A stretch of DNA of 64,000 nucleotides from Isochrysis galbana (lineage: Eukaryota > Haptophyta > Isochrysidales > Isochrysidaceae). The notes beneath the pieces were generated by a model, which was given only the letters and a program-made list of their open reading frames with translations, searched no databases and was not told the origin of the DNA. The stretch spans positions 1,347,679 through 1,411,678 of the forward strand of contig CM030945.1 in NCBI GenBank assembly GCA_018136815.1, written 5' to 3'. Below are positions 1 to 13,376 of the stretch, in pieces. The translations under genes were made by a program, and so were the position numbers. How positions within the stretch are numbered: position 1 is the stretch's first letter; the number at the start of each line of letters is the position of its first letter.

Positions 1-619
1 GCCGGGGTACCTAGCACTAGCTGATTGCAAGTCGCGGGTTGTCGGCCGGTGCAAACAGTCATTTTGGTCTCATGATGTTTGGTCAGGATTTGGTGCATGA
101 GTACAACACGAAAGAATGGGCGCATGAGAAAGTGGTTGGTGCGAGTTGATCGTTGGCTTGATTGATTGTTTACTACTTGGGTTAAACTAGGCAATCGCAT
201 AAACATTAACATAGCAATAGCCGACTAAGTTGTCTCATAGGTGCGGCCACCTACGGAGGGCTATTATGCCATAGGTATAGTTAGGGTAAATACCTATGTA
301 CCTCTGTAGTACATAGGGCGTCACCGTATTGTAGGTATGCCAGACCAATCATCATAGGTACTATAATGTTGAATGAAATGCTGAATTGCTTGCGCGCCGC
401 GGCGCGCGCTCGCGCGCACGTGCGCATCGTCACCCGGGCCCCGACTGTACACTGTATACCTACCGCGCATGCTCTCATAGTAATTATAGTGATGTTAGCA
501 GGTAAGAGCAAAGATGTCTCTTATCAGTACTGGTACTGTTATAAGCTTACAGTGTCCGTGCAGCCTGAAAGTTGCAAAGGATGGCGCCCGAAAGTGGCAA
601 GAAACCTCCAACCGGCTCA
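1..619. other. No recognisable gene
   Basis: Open frames here are short and lack family features. A GC-rich alternating purine/pyrimidine stretch (about 390-430) breaks otherwise AT-richer DNA. The frame running from 366 on the plus strand becomes recognisable only after about 620, where it enters a LINE ORF1 remnant. Confidence 0.5.
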
Positions 620-1890
620 CCGCCTCTGCGTCTGCGACGCTGAAGAGGCTAAACGCAAGGAACGCAATGAAGCTTGGAAAGTAGCTCCGCGCCCTAAGAC
701 GGCACGAGAGGCCCTCGCCCTCGGCAAAGACCCCCCCAAGCAATGCGCGAGGTTCACGCAAGGCTTATGCCGTCGCAACAAACGCGGCGTCCGCTGCAAC
801 TTGTCGCAGCGACGGAACTGAAACCACCCCCAAACGCACGGGCGGCACGAGGCGACACCACCGACACGGATACAACAGAGGGCGCCGCCCCAAGGAGATT
901 AGAGTGTCAGAAGACGAAAGATATATATCTAAAATGAACAACATCTGGACACACACCGAAACAAACTATCTGGGAAAGATAGCGGCCACCTCCACGGTGG
1001 CTCATCCCGGCAAAGATGGAATATTCCACCCCCCGGCCAAGTGGGAGGAAGGGCTCAAAGGGCCAAAACATATGGAATTCCCACTCGCGGAAGAATACAC
1101 GCTCAACAACAAAAAAAACTAGACCAGATCAGGGTCTCAGACATAATTCAAGCCTTAACAGAGAATACCCCACGCTACAAACCCAGGTGTCGTTCCGTCA
1201 ATTGTGGGACATCAGTCGAATTGAGCGATCGAATGTCCATAGTTGTATATAGAGCGCTATTTTAAAATTAAATGAAGACTAGCATAACAACTTTTTTTAT
1301 CTGCTTTCCCCCGCCGCGGCGCATGTTCCCCCCGGGGGGGGGGGACGCCGTGTCGGCGCTTTTCCCCTGTGTTTCCTCTAAGACTGACAACTACATAAAC
1401 ACACAGTTTAAGAGATATTTCGCATGGCACCTGTGATTACTTGCAGTCACATCGGTGCACGCCGTGCATGGGCACGGCGCGATGTGCATCGGTCCCCCGC
1501 GGAGACGCCGTGCGTGCGCATGTCAACTTGTTCCCTATGCGTACCCCTAAGGCCCACACTTACGTAAAAAAGAAAACAAGCACATGTGGATGACAACAAA
1601 AAATCACCTGGCCCTCTTTTGACGGAACGCGACTTCCCAGCCAGCAAGAGAAGCGTGCGGGCACGCAAGATCGGACTGACACACGAAGACTGGAAACACG
1701 TGGCGAGCCTATACACAAACCCCCCCCTCAAATAACATACGGACAAACACCCTCACTTTCAACACATAACGCACAGGAGACTGAGCACACGGAACCGCTT
1801 CGCCATGGCGACGTCGACGGCGTGCAGAAGTGCAGAATGTGCGATAAACACCATGCAAGCTCCACGCACCTGGCAAGATGCCCAGCCCTC
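620..1890 (+). pseudogene. Rearranged LINE fragment (ORF1 zinc end plus 3' zinc-module remnants)
   Basis: Three pieces resemble other elements in this window. (1) At 640-820 a Lys/Arg-rich frame ends in a C-x2-F-x2-G-x-C zinc-type motif (CARFTQGLC). The same arrangement (CRRFMAGEC) ends ORF1 of the LINE at 5.5-7.7 kb. (2) At 1026-1122 the plus strand encodes the module start PPAKWEEGLKGPKHMEFPL, related to PPARWENGYKGPKYMEYPL at 23.9 kb and to the copy at 29 kb. (3) At 1684-1810 the later part of that module (DWKHVASLYTNPPLK, then HTDKHPHFQHITHRR in a shifted frame) follows after a spacer. No continuous reading frame exists, so this is a dead, partly deleted copy. About 1260-1600 between the pieces is unexplained, apart from a motif (1603-1640) that recurs at 63.5 kb. 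Confidence 0.6.
1599..1640 (+). repeat. Short dispersed repeat, copy 1
   Basis: The stretch containing aaaaaatcacctggccctct and then tttgacggaacgcgactt recurs almost exactly at about 63545-63583. A weaker match (gcgacggaacgcgacc) lies near 12834. The two good copies are 62 kb apart in the same orientation, which fits a dispersed element end. No coding role is visible. Confidence 0.6.
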
Positions 1891-2099
1891 CCCGGAACCA
1901 GCTTCTCCGCTAAAGAGAGAACTGGGGAAGGGGAAGGGGGTTGTTAGGGGTTAAGGTTGGGTAGTAGGGAGGTCCACAAGCACACTGCCTCATGTCGCAC
2001 ATGTAGCGGAGATTTTTAAGAAGATTTTTTTTATTGATTTGTGTAACCCCAGTCTCAAGCCAATGGAGGTTCTCACGCAAATTATTTTCATTATAATCA

Positions 2100-2349
2100 A
2101 AATGCTTTATTTTTAGTTTGGGTGTCCAGGCGTCCGAGCGAGCGCTTGTCGGCGTCATTCGTCATTCGGGCCATGGCCCCTGGGCGTCGGGCCGAATCGA
2201 ATCGAGGCATTTCTGCGGTGCGAGGGGCCAAGATGGGTCAATACGAGTGTGTGCGACCCTTAAGAACCAGTGTAAGACCTACTCTTAACTCCCCACCTAC
2301 TCGCGAGAGCTTTGGGCTCTCCATGACAACTACAACTATAACAATAGTT
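2100..2349 (-). mobile_element. Retroelement 5' start module (hairpin plus ORF1-like start)
   Basis: A stem-loop (aactat 2334-2339, loop aaca, atagtt 2344-2349) sits directly before a minus-strand ATG at 2324 whose product begins MESPKLSRVGGEL. The same arrangement of a short A/T stem-loop followed by a MER/MES start occurs at 7.7, 22.2 and 24.1 kb, so this is probably the truncated 5' end of a LINE. The reading frame closes after about 29 codons. The rest of 1900-2360 holds nothing else I can name. Confidence 0.4.
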
Positions 2350-2360
2350 TTGTATCCGGT

Positions 2361-2995
2361 CAGCATATCCAAAATCTCGTGACGAATCCTCAATCTTGAC
2401 TTGGTCAATTTTCATCCTTAGAAGAGAATAGTTGTTTGACCGACGTAGAAATGGCCTAAAAAGCTATACGACGCAAAGCGGGCGGGCACAATGCACAACA
2501 GGCAACAGGGGCGCGACTTCTCAGCTGGATCGAGGGACGGGTTCGTTGTAAGGTGGCGTGGGGCGTGGCGGAGAACGCGGGGAACAGGTGGGGGGGGGGG
2601 AGGTTGAGATACAAAGAGATTCTTTCCGCAATATCCAGGTAGTATGTGCATGTGCTCACCTGCTCCCGGGCAGTCTAGATCTGGAGCATCTGTGCAAAGG
2701 GAAAAAAATGGGGATGGACAATGATGGAAGCAGTTGCTCGGATTCTTCAGATTTATTATAATGGGCGCAAAGTGAATGCAATCTCCAGCCAATCCATACG
2801 TGACCCTCTACTAGCAGTATTTCAAGCATTCAATGTTCCGCCGTGCCCTACCCACTATCTTCCATGCACTCTCTCTAGCGGTCGACGCACAGCAACATTT
2901 GAACGAGAAAGGAAATCGCCCTAGCGAATTACGCCGGGCGATGCGATATACTTGTGGTGCGTTATGAGTCGATCAGTCATTAAGAAGCACTCATT
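2361..2995. other. Spacer without recognisable gene
   Basis: Only short frames of low-complexity composition are present, including a G-rich run at about 2587-2601. The region lies 3' of the nuclease gene that follows on the minus strand, so its right part may carry that gene's 3' end. Confidence 0.5.
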
Positions 2996-3724
2996 TCAAA
3001 TGCCGAGGCGGCCGAATGACTCTCCAAGACAGTCAACATTGGAGCTTGCAGCCTTGGACTTCGAGCGCGTGGAGCGCGTCGTGATTTCTTGGGCTTTTGC
3101 AGCCAGCCCGTGAGTGTTACCGTGCTTGTCGACGGAGATCTCGCCGCGCTGATATGCTCGGCACCTCTTATCAATTTCGCCTCCTTTCTTGCACAGCACT
3201 CCGACCGATTTCCATTCCTCTCGGCCGAGCTCAACGACGGCGCTGCTGGTCCAATCTTTCCACTTGCCATCATTAAGATTACCGTGTTTTCGACTGTCAT
3301 CCATAGCTTTGCGAGTCCGTTCATATCCAACCAAGGCTGCATTGAGCTCATCATGGCTGTCTTTTATCTTGCGGTTGAAAGTGGACTCTTGCATGTAGAC
3401 ATTATTGAGGGTGTGTGCTCCACCATTGTTGGCTGCAAATATATGGCCAACATCAGCAGCGGGTGGGGCGTATTTGTCCCTGTGGTCTTTGTCAATGAGA
3501 GCCCGCACGTCTTTGCGAAACTTCTCAGCATCATCCTTGTAACCTTTGCGTTCCCAAGTGCCTTTCCCGGTCTTGGATGGCTGGAGACGTTCTGCAGCAT
3601 GGAAGCGTGTGTCGTTGTACTGTTCTTCTGATTCCCAAGGAAACTTGTACTTGTTCTGGCGACGATCGAATTCTTCTTCCGAGCTGTCCTGAGTACGAAC
3701 GACAACAGCTTTCTTCGATGGCAT
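2996..3724 (-). CDS. Putative His-Me finger (HNH / Endonuclease_NS-like) nuclease
   Basis: A complete intronless frame of 242 residues starts at ATG 3724. The diagnostic block is residues 91-120: DVGHIFAANNGG, then N108 in NNVYMQ and N117 in TFNRK. This G-H-(G-G)-N-x(8)-N spacing matches the beta-beta-alpha metal fold of non-specific DNA/RNA endonucleases, where the His is the general base (H94 here) and the Asn residues bind or shape the metal site. The N-terminus is charged and carries no obvious signal peptide; the C-terminal 40 residues are Ser/Thr/Lys-rich. No neighbour suggests a pathway. The match is to a pattern rather than to a named protein. An alternative is a domesticated mobile-element or viral nuclease. 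Codon use is less GC-rich than in the kinesin or the giant gene, which may hint at transfer. Confidence 0.6.
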   Translation of the reverse strand: MPSKKAVVVRTQDSSEEEFDRRQNKYKFPWESEEQYNDTRFHAAERLQPSKTGKGTWERKGYKDDAEKFRKDVRALIDKDHRDKYAPPAADVGHIFAANNGGAHTLNNVYMQESTFNRKIKDSHDELNAALVGYERTRKAMDDSRKHGNLNDGKWKDWTSSAVVELGREEWKSVGVLCKKGGEIDKRCRAYQRGEISVDKHGNTHGLAAKAQEITTRSTRSKSKAASSNVDCLGESFGRLGI

Positions 3725-4399
3725 CTGAAAAACAACGGAGCGGCATTCTCAATCGAGATCCACAAGCAGGGTGGCACAGGCAGCCAATCAACCACCAGAG
3801 AAATGTGAAGCCAGTAATGGAGCGTGCCAGCAAGAATTTCAGGTGCAACAGAGCCAGTGCAGCAGCGATGAAGCACAGGTGAATTGGCCCAGGGAAATGG
3901 CGTGAAGAGTTTCATGGGTGGTGAATGGCATGTCGTGGCATGGTGGAGGAGACCATTCGCCGCCGGCACCCGGCATGCGTTCGTTCGCTGTGTGGCTGCG
4001 GATCTATCCATGGATAGTTGGATGAAGGGGAGTGAAGGTGACACGTGCGAGGGCATTCACTACGAGCGCTGGAGCTGTCTGAGAGTCGCATTCTTCTTGC
4101 CCCTCGCGGACCGTCTGGCACGCGCGATGTCCTCGAGCGGGCGGGTGAGGGACTCACAGTATGCTGCGGATGAACGACGGCAGAGTGGGTCGGCCTCTTG
4201 GGTCGCGGGAGAGCGGGGAGGGGGGGGGCGGGGGGGGGACGCGGGGGGGGGGAGAAGGCGAGCACCGCCCCCGGCCGTCTTCTTACACTCTTGATATTGT
4301 ATTGTACTCGCCGCGTCCTGGTCTTGATCAAAGGTCTGTCACGGCCAAGGCTGAAGGCAGGAAGGGGCGAGCATGGGGAGTAGTAGATAAGAAGAGCAG
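3725..4399. other. Spacer; G-rich tract
   Basis: No supported gene. A poly-G-rich run (4211-4260) is the only marked feature. The left part probably holds the promoter of the minus-strand nuclease gene. The right boundary is the abrupt end of the LINE ORF2 fragment. Confidence 0.5.
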
Positions 4400-5548
4400 C
4401 TACAGCGCTACAGCGATCGGCGCATCTTGTGTCGGTGAGAATGTACGTCTTCTCTCGACTACTTTGCGATTTAGTGTAGCTATGGCCTCCGGCCGTGCCA
4501 TTTCGGGTATTGCCGCCATCTGGGCCTTTCTAGCTTCTACCACAGCGTCTATCTCCGCTTGGGCGTACGATCTTCGTCTACGAAGCTCCACCGCCTTAGC
4601 GAGGAGAATCGAGGACACTTTCCTTTTGGTTTCCGTCCACACCCTGATCTTATCTCTAGCGTCCTCTCCCGGGGGGAAAGGGTACAGGCTCCTCCAGAGG
4701 AGGTTTATTATCTCGCGTGCCTCCGGGTCGTCTAGCACCTCCTGCGGTATCTTGGCCTCGATCTCAGTCGCCCGTCTGGGAGGGGCAATCGCAAAGGTCG
4801 CCACCACCGGGTGGTGGTCTGATGCCGCCATGCCCGTGAAAAGTCTTAAATCTATATACGCCTTGTGCCACCTCCACGTGGAGTAATATTCCGCGGCGTA
4901 TATACGGTCTATTCTAGTGAAGGTCTGATGACCGCACCTCGTGTATTGATCTCTAAGGCCAGGGTCAACCAATGTCTGGACATCAGTAAGTCCTCGTGCT
5001 GCTATCGCCCTCGCTAGGGCTCTGCCTCCTGAATTCGTGTAAGGGGCCGCCCCCGGGTTAGACCTAGTATCTCTAGTGACGCTTTCTACGCAATTAAAAT
5101 CGCCCGCTAGTATAGTGTGCGGAAGTATATCCGACGCCGCGTGCAGTATTTTTATTTCGTCTCTACGTTTATTAGTAGGTTGCGCGTTAAGGTATACAGA
5201 AGAGAAAGTTATCGTTTCATGTCCCATTTTAGCTTTAACTATTATCATCCTCCCCGGGATAACTACCGACCAATATTCTACTACTACGTCGCCTCTGTCC
5301 TTTCTGATGGCTATCGCCACTCCGCTCCCAGGGTCGCCCCTAGTCGCGGGAGATTGAAACCTGTCCCAACGTAGGGACTGGGCCAAACCTTGCACCCTCC
5401 GGTGCCACCCATCGCTGTAATGGTGTAGTTCTTGCGCGTAAAGAACATGTATCCCTCCTAATTTCGCTTGAGCTAGCGTAGACGCTAGTTTATGTTTCGC
5501 TCCATTCATATTGTATGTCGCAATCTTTAGATCGTTACTATTCACCAT
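4400..5548 (-). pseudogene. LINE ORF2, endonuclease domain only (3'-truncated)
   Basis: This is the start of a non-LTR retrotransposon ORF2, encoding an apurinic/apyrimidinic-type endonuclease that nicks target DNA for target-primed reverse transcription. Visible exo_endo_phos motifs in order are IATYNMNGAK, the catalytic Glu in YAQELHH, GDFNCVE, TRIDRIY, and the terminal ASDHHPV. A helical linker (to about residue 380) that normally leads into the reverse transcriptase follows, but the frame stops at 4400 and no RT is found downstream. The first ATG is at 5548. It overlaps the ORF1 stop (5540-5538) by 11 nt in another frame, as in elements that translate ORF2 by reinitiation. The endonuclease part looks intact; the element as a whole is dead because the RT is missing. 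Confidence 0.85.
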
Positions 5549-7704
5549 CACGGTAGAGGCAACTAACTCCGTTCACGCAGTACCCTGGATAAGCCTTATT
5601 AGGTTTCAGATTGCATTTGACCATACAAGTTTGTTTGCCCGTGACGGGATCTTTTACCCAACATCCGGGGATGTCGTGGCTTGAGGAGCATTGGACGATT
5701 TGGCGTCCTTTCATGCGGTTGTTCTTGCATTCACCCGCCATGAATCGGCGGCATGGCGCCGCCGCTCCAAGACCCATGAGGGCCCTGTAGTCCATGGCGT
5801 TGCTAGCGTCCCTTTGACGCTTACGTTGCTCTACTTTCGCCTTATCTTGTTCGCACGTACACTAGCGAAAGCTAACTTGGTTCTTGCGCAGAAATGAGAT
5901 GGCCCACGGCTTGTCGTATCCTTTGCAACCCCCAGGGGCTCCATGAATGGCTAACTCCCCTTCAGGAGTCACGCATTCCACTGATGATCGGACCGCATAG
6001 TCCAAGTTGAAATTTTCTCCGTCATCGAGAGTCACATGGAAGTTTCGAGGGAAACGGTGCCCCAAGGCAGACGTGTCCGTGTAAACATAGAAATGCCAGA
6101 TTGGGCGCTTGCCGGACTCGACCTTCGTGATTCCTTCCAGTGAAGTTTTGGCTCGCTGTTGGTTGCCCCTTAGCACGTGGAAACCCTCGCGTTCGAGCGA
6201 GTTAGCCAGATGCCTAGTCTTGGTTTTGTACGCCTTGATCGGGTCAAAGATGCGGAATACGATGTAGGTCGCCACCTCTTTGAGAGAGGACCGGATGGCG
6301 CTCGACTTGCGAGGGGCCGAGTCGGCTAACGCGCCGTAGGTGATTCCAAACTCGTGCGGGACTCCTGAGAGTGTTGTATTAACTTTGTCTCCATATGCGG
6401 CCTTGAATTGATCATGTGCGTCCTCATCGACGTAGAAGATCCAAGGGCCTTTACGGCCCTTGTCCATTCCATCCGGAGTTGCGTCTAGGCCTTCCAGCCT
6501 AGAGAGGAGGAATTTCATGAAGGTAGCTACATCTTCGCTTTTGATATCCTTCTTGTCGTCAGCTAGCTGAGCTAGCTGAATGAAAAAAGGGGTGTCTTCC
6601 GGCTCTTCCTCCTCATCAACAGGGGGGGGAGCAAGTTGTGTGTTGTTGTTTACAATCGGCTTGGGGTCTGATTGGGGATCGGCCCGCTTGCGCGATGGCT
6701 GCTGTGGCTGTGGGGCTGGTTGCTTCTGGGCTTGCTGCATTGGAGTCTTCCCCATGGGTCCCTTCTGGGCGACTTCCGCGTAGGATTTTTGTGCAGGTGT
6801 TGGTTGTTGGTTGGAGGGCGCAAAAGCCCCCAGGCCCGGATGGGCCGTCAGGTCAAAGGCCGTCAGGTATCGGAGACCTTAGACTGATATCAGGACCTAA
6901 CATCCTAACATCAGCCTAATATCAGGTAGGCACTAAGACTATAATGTATAATGTGTTATACTAGTAGTATTACACTACACCAGACACTAACGAAAACGTA
7001 CAAAACAGAAACCAGCTCGTCCTCAAGCAAGGCTCATCGACGACCATCTCCATCCAACTATCCCAAGCTGCAAGCTCGCCCATCAAGGCAACACGGTTAT
7101 TTAGACTCAAACTCCCACGGTCTTGCAACCCTAGGTCTTCGAGCAGCCCTCAACCTCTAAACCTAGTTCAACCCATTTATTCCTACGTCGAATTTAAGTC
7201 AATTTTTATGTTAGCGTTTACCCTTGTAATGCATAGTCACGTAGCCTGCGGCCCTTAGCGTATCAGGTATCAGGTCTAGAGGACCTAATATCATGATATC
7301 AGGACCTAATATAAGGCTGACGGCCCATCCGGGCCCCCAGGATTGATTGTTGTGTCAAGTGCCCGCCCCCGAGGGGTGCACTGATGGTAGGAGTTGCCAC
7401 CATGGGGGTGGCAGCAGTGCTGCCAGCCCCCATGGGGAGTCCTTGGTTGGGTGGCGTGTCGAGGGAGGCCTGTGGCAGGGCATTGCCCTGGCTCTGGTCT
7501 GCACCAGGGAACAGGACTCTGCCTGTTCCCTGGCTGTGAGGCTGCCTGGGAGGAGAGGGAGGTGGCGCCATCTCGACGTCCTGATCGGGGGGGGCTGAGG
7601 GTTGCGTGCGCTTGGGCTCCGGCGGCTTGGCGCTTGGGTCGGCCCCGTTGGGGCGTCGTGGCGGCAGAGGGCTGGGAGGTGGGAGCGGTCGGCGCGCGCT
7701 CCAT
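5538..7704 (-). pseudogene. LINE ORF1, interrupted by a MITE, one frameshift and an internal TAG
   Basis: ORF1 encodes the element's RNA-binding protein. It starts at ATG 7704 (MERAPTAPTS), five bases after a stem-loop. The N-terminal half is Pro/Ser/Gln-rich. A C8 run at about 7588-7595 shifts the frame, after which the product continues from about 7571 to 7342. A 499-bp MITE (6835-7333) plus one target-duplication copy then interrupts it; deleting these puts the reading frame straight into SYAEVAQKGPMGKTP. The middle (about 6600-5890) is a conserved globular region. An amber codon at 5864-5862 follows VSFR, and the same frame then stays open through a zinc-type segment (C-x2-F-x2-G-x-C) to the stop at 5538. 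So one TAG divides an otherwise open region of about 406 codons (6755-5538). Confidence 0.75.
6835..7333. mobile_element. 499-bp MITE (hAT-like) with 17-bp TIRs and 8-bp TSD
   Basis: Terminal inverted repeats cccggatgggccgtcag lie at 6835-6851 and, inverted, at 7317-7333. Perfect 8-bp direct repeats cccccagg flank the element at 6827-6834 and 7334-7341. Subterminal gatatcaggacctaa-type repeats occur inside both ends. It has no coding capacity. An 8-bp duplication with short TIRs is typical of non-autonomous hAT elements; the superfamily call rests on duplication length alone. Confidence 0.9.
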
Positions 7705-7728
7705 CGCTAAAACTATAACAATAGTTTT
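7705..7728 (-). repeat. Stem-loop at LINE 5' end
   Basis: A perfect 8-bp stem (aaaactat 7709-7716, loop aaca, atagtttt 7721-7728) directly precedes the ORF1 start codon at 7704. It is one of seven similar hairpins in the window, each next to a retroelement start. Confidence 0.8.
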
Positions 7729-7740
7729 TGTCACCTAACT

Positions 7741-8180
7741 AAACGTGAATGAAACGTGCGACAGATCCCCTAAAAACGCTAGGGGCTAGGGGCGCGCAAG
7801 GCGGTAAACACGGTAAACCAGGCGATGGGCAAAGCAAGCGTCAAGGTAAGCCACAAAGACAAAGTAGGCGAGGGCGCAGAAGGTGGAACGAGCAAACAGA
7901 ATGTAGGCGGAAGCAATATTCTCCAACATTGTCTAGCTAGAGCTAGCCTATAATGAGGGGGCGTAGAAACGTAGAACGTAGACGGTAGACGATATCTATT
8001 TCTAAAACAAAACAGGTCCCGATCGCGATCGCAGATGCGACACGGGCCTGCAAGCGCTTCGGCTCCGGCGGCCTGGGTCAGCCCCGTGGGGGCGTCGTGG
8101 TTGCGGCGGGGGGCTCGGAGAGGGGAGCCGTCGGCCCGTGCTCCAGCTCGCAAAACGCTAAAACTATTGCAGTAGTTTTT
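7741..8180 (-). mobile_element. Degenerate LINE 5' start module
   Basis: A stem-loop (aaaacta 8160-8166, loop ttgcag, tagtttt 8173-8179) precedes a minus-strand frame reading EHGPTAPLSEPPAATT. This is close to the MERAPTAPTSQPSAATT start at 7704, but its ATG is lost and a TGA follows soon after. The remainder to 7741 shows no recognisable gene. Confidence 0.6.
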
Positions 8181-8493
8181 TCAAAATTTAAACGAAGTGC
8201 ACATAAGGATGAACATGGATATGGGCCGATCCCCCCCCAACATCGATAATGAAAAAGGAATGGGCAGGAGGAGGGAGGGAATTAGGGGCGAAGACGACGA
8301 GGTCTCTTGTGGGAGAACACCAGTAGTTAGTTGCTTAGTTGTCGCCCCCTCTAGGGCTATTTTAGTGTGGGCCTTCATAAAGTTTCAGACTAGCGGCGCG
8401 CCTACAAGTTGGCACAAATGCACGCCGCGGCTACGCCAATGAAGACGGAGACATCTCGCGCTGAGCGGCGTGCTCCTATGGCACGATAGGGAA
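8181..8493. other. 3' flank of the isocitrate dehydrogenase gene
   Basis: A spacer of about 310 bases with no supported gene. It probably contains the 3' UTR and polyadenylation region of the minus-strand isocitrate dehydrogenase gene. Confidence 0.4.
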
Positions 8494-11624
<3,131 letters not shown>

Positions 11625-11873
11625 CGGGGGAAGGAGGTTGGGGGAAGGAGGTTTGGAGGAGGAGGGAGACAGGGGAGGGAGATGGGGGTGGGGAGTCACC
11701 GGCGGGGGGAGAGGGAGAGGGAGGGGGGTGGGGGTGGTGAGGGAGAGGATTGGGAAGCGGATTGATGGGTGGAGATATGTAATTCTCAGAAGCTGGGGAG
11801 GGATAGAGAGAGAAAGAGAGAGAGAGGGAGGAGGAGGGAGGGAAGAGAGAAGAGAGAGAAAGAGAGAGAGAGA

Positions 11874-11919
<46 letters not shown>

Positions 11920-12560
11920 GAGAGAGAGAGAGCAGACGCACAGAGAGAGCAGGGCGGGGGCCCCCCCGGGGGGGGGGGGGCGGGGTGAGAGAGCGAGCGA
12001 GAGAAGAGGATGAGAGAGTCTCTCTCGTGGTGAGTGGAGAGAGAGAGAGAGAGATCTCTCGTGAGAGAGAGTTTAAGAGAGCTACAGAGCGCAGGGGGGG
12101 GGCGGTGGCGAGAGAAGGGAACACAGGGAGAGAGAGATGAGAGAGAGAGAGAGGAGCGCGGGAAAGGAGAGAGAGAGAGGAGGCGACGAGGGCGACGAGA
12201 GGAGCAGCGGGGGGGAGAGAAAATGGGGGGAACAATCAGAGAGGGTGGAGAGAAGAAGAGACGTACGGCAGGGGAAGAGGGAGAAGGGGAGAGAGAGGAG
12301 GGTACCACACCATAAGAGAAGAGAGGGACTTTTCTAGAGGAGAATGGTGAAGGGAGAGAGGAGATGAGGCAGACGCGTTGAAGACGAGAGGAGAGAGAGA
12401 GTTGAGAGACGGGAAAGAAGAGAAGAGAAGAGAGAGAAAGTATGAGAGAGAGAGGGAGAGAGAGGGGGGGGGGAGGAGGGAGCGAGAGAGAGGGAAGAGA
12501 GAGAGAGAGCGGCGACGATGATGAGGAGGATGATGAAGGCTGAGGACCGGATGCTGCCAT
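11625..12560. repeat. Purine-rich (GA)n microsatellite upstream of isocitrate dehydrogenase
   Basis: On the plus strand this is almost uninterrupted GA/GGA with poly-G inserts (such as 11960-11985). On the coding strand of the isocitrate dehydrogenase gene it is pyrimidine-rich and abuts the start codon. It is probably 5' UTR or promoter DNA expanded by slippage. It translates into an open Ser/Leu/Pro frame, which I regard as non-coding. Confidence 0.8.
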
Positions 12561-13376
12561 TTTTAGCTCGTCGTTAGAAGAGGGTAGTCTTGTAGAGAGT
12601 AGAGAGCGTCTTATTGGCCTAGGAGAATCCCTAGCGTCTAGCCTCTACTTTAGAGTCGATGGGAAGCACGGATTTGCCGTAGAACTTATACCATCCACAT
12701 GGGTATGTATGTGCCAAGAAAACAACCCAACCTGGAGGTCTGGAGGTGCAGCCCCTCGCGAGAGCTGCATATGGTTTTTTTTTGGACATTTCTTATGGGA
12801 TGTAAAAATAAAAAACTATTCGCATGGTCCTCCTGCGACGGAACGCGACCTAATTTAAATTTTAAGTTGGAATTTTAGCCGAGAGGGGAGCCGGGGGCCT
12901 ACGAGGGGGGCGTTATAATCAGATACTTCGTTTGTGCCTTGGGGCTTAGTCAGTGCGGTCATGTATCTCGTGGCCTGGCGTGCTAGTGCAGGGCTAGTGG
13001 CAGTAGCAGCAGCAGCCCTAATACTACTTATCTAATTATCTAAGTGTATACTATTTTCCACCCATAGAGGTACTCTTTTCTACCGATAGAGGTACTCTAC
13101 TCTAGAGATCTTGCCGAAAGGGGGGGAGAAGGAAACGGCTACTCTCTCTACTCTCAGTGTCGGGTGCGTCTGGCCGCGGGGGGGAGAGGGGGGGAAGGGG
13201 CGGGAAGAAGGGGAGGGAAGCGGGCCGAGGCTGCCACCCGCCCCCACACGCATCGCCACACGCCCACCGCTTCCTCCTCGTGCTTCGCCCCTCTTTCCTT
13301 CCCGAGCCCCGCGGCCTCTTCCCACCCATCCCCTTTCTCCCACTCCTCACCCATCTCTCGGTTCTCTTCTCCCGCG
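12561..13376. promoter_or_regulatory. Spacer between divergent genes
   Basis: No gene is supported. The region separates a minus-strand gene (isocitrate dehydrogenase) from a plus-strand gene (coiled-coil protein), so it should contain both promoters. A direct repeat, atagaggtactct, occurs at about 13064 and 13086. The last 150 bases before ATG 13377 are strongly pyrimidine-rich on the plus strand, as in the leaders of other host genes here. Confidence 0.4.

Noticed and set aside
2418..2792. A 124-codon minus-strand frame
   Set aside because: Composition is mixed and there is no homology or context support; it crosses a poly-G run.
13164..13376. Earlier start for the coiled-coil protein at 13164
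   Set aside because: It adds only low-complexity Arg/Gly then Pro/Ser sequence that matches a CT-rich leader.
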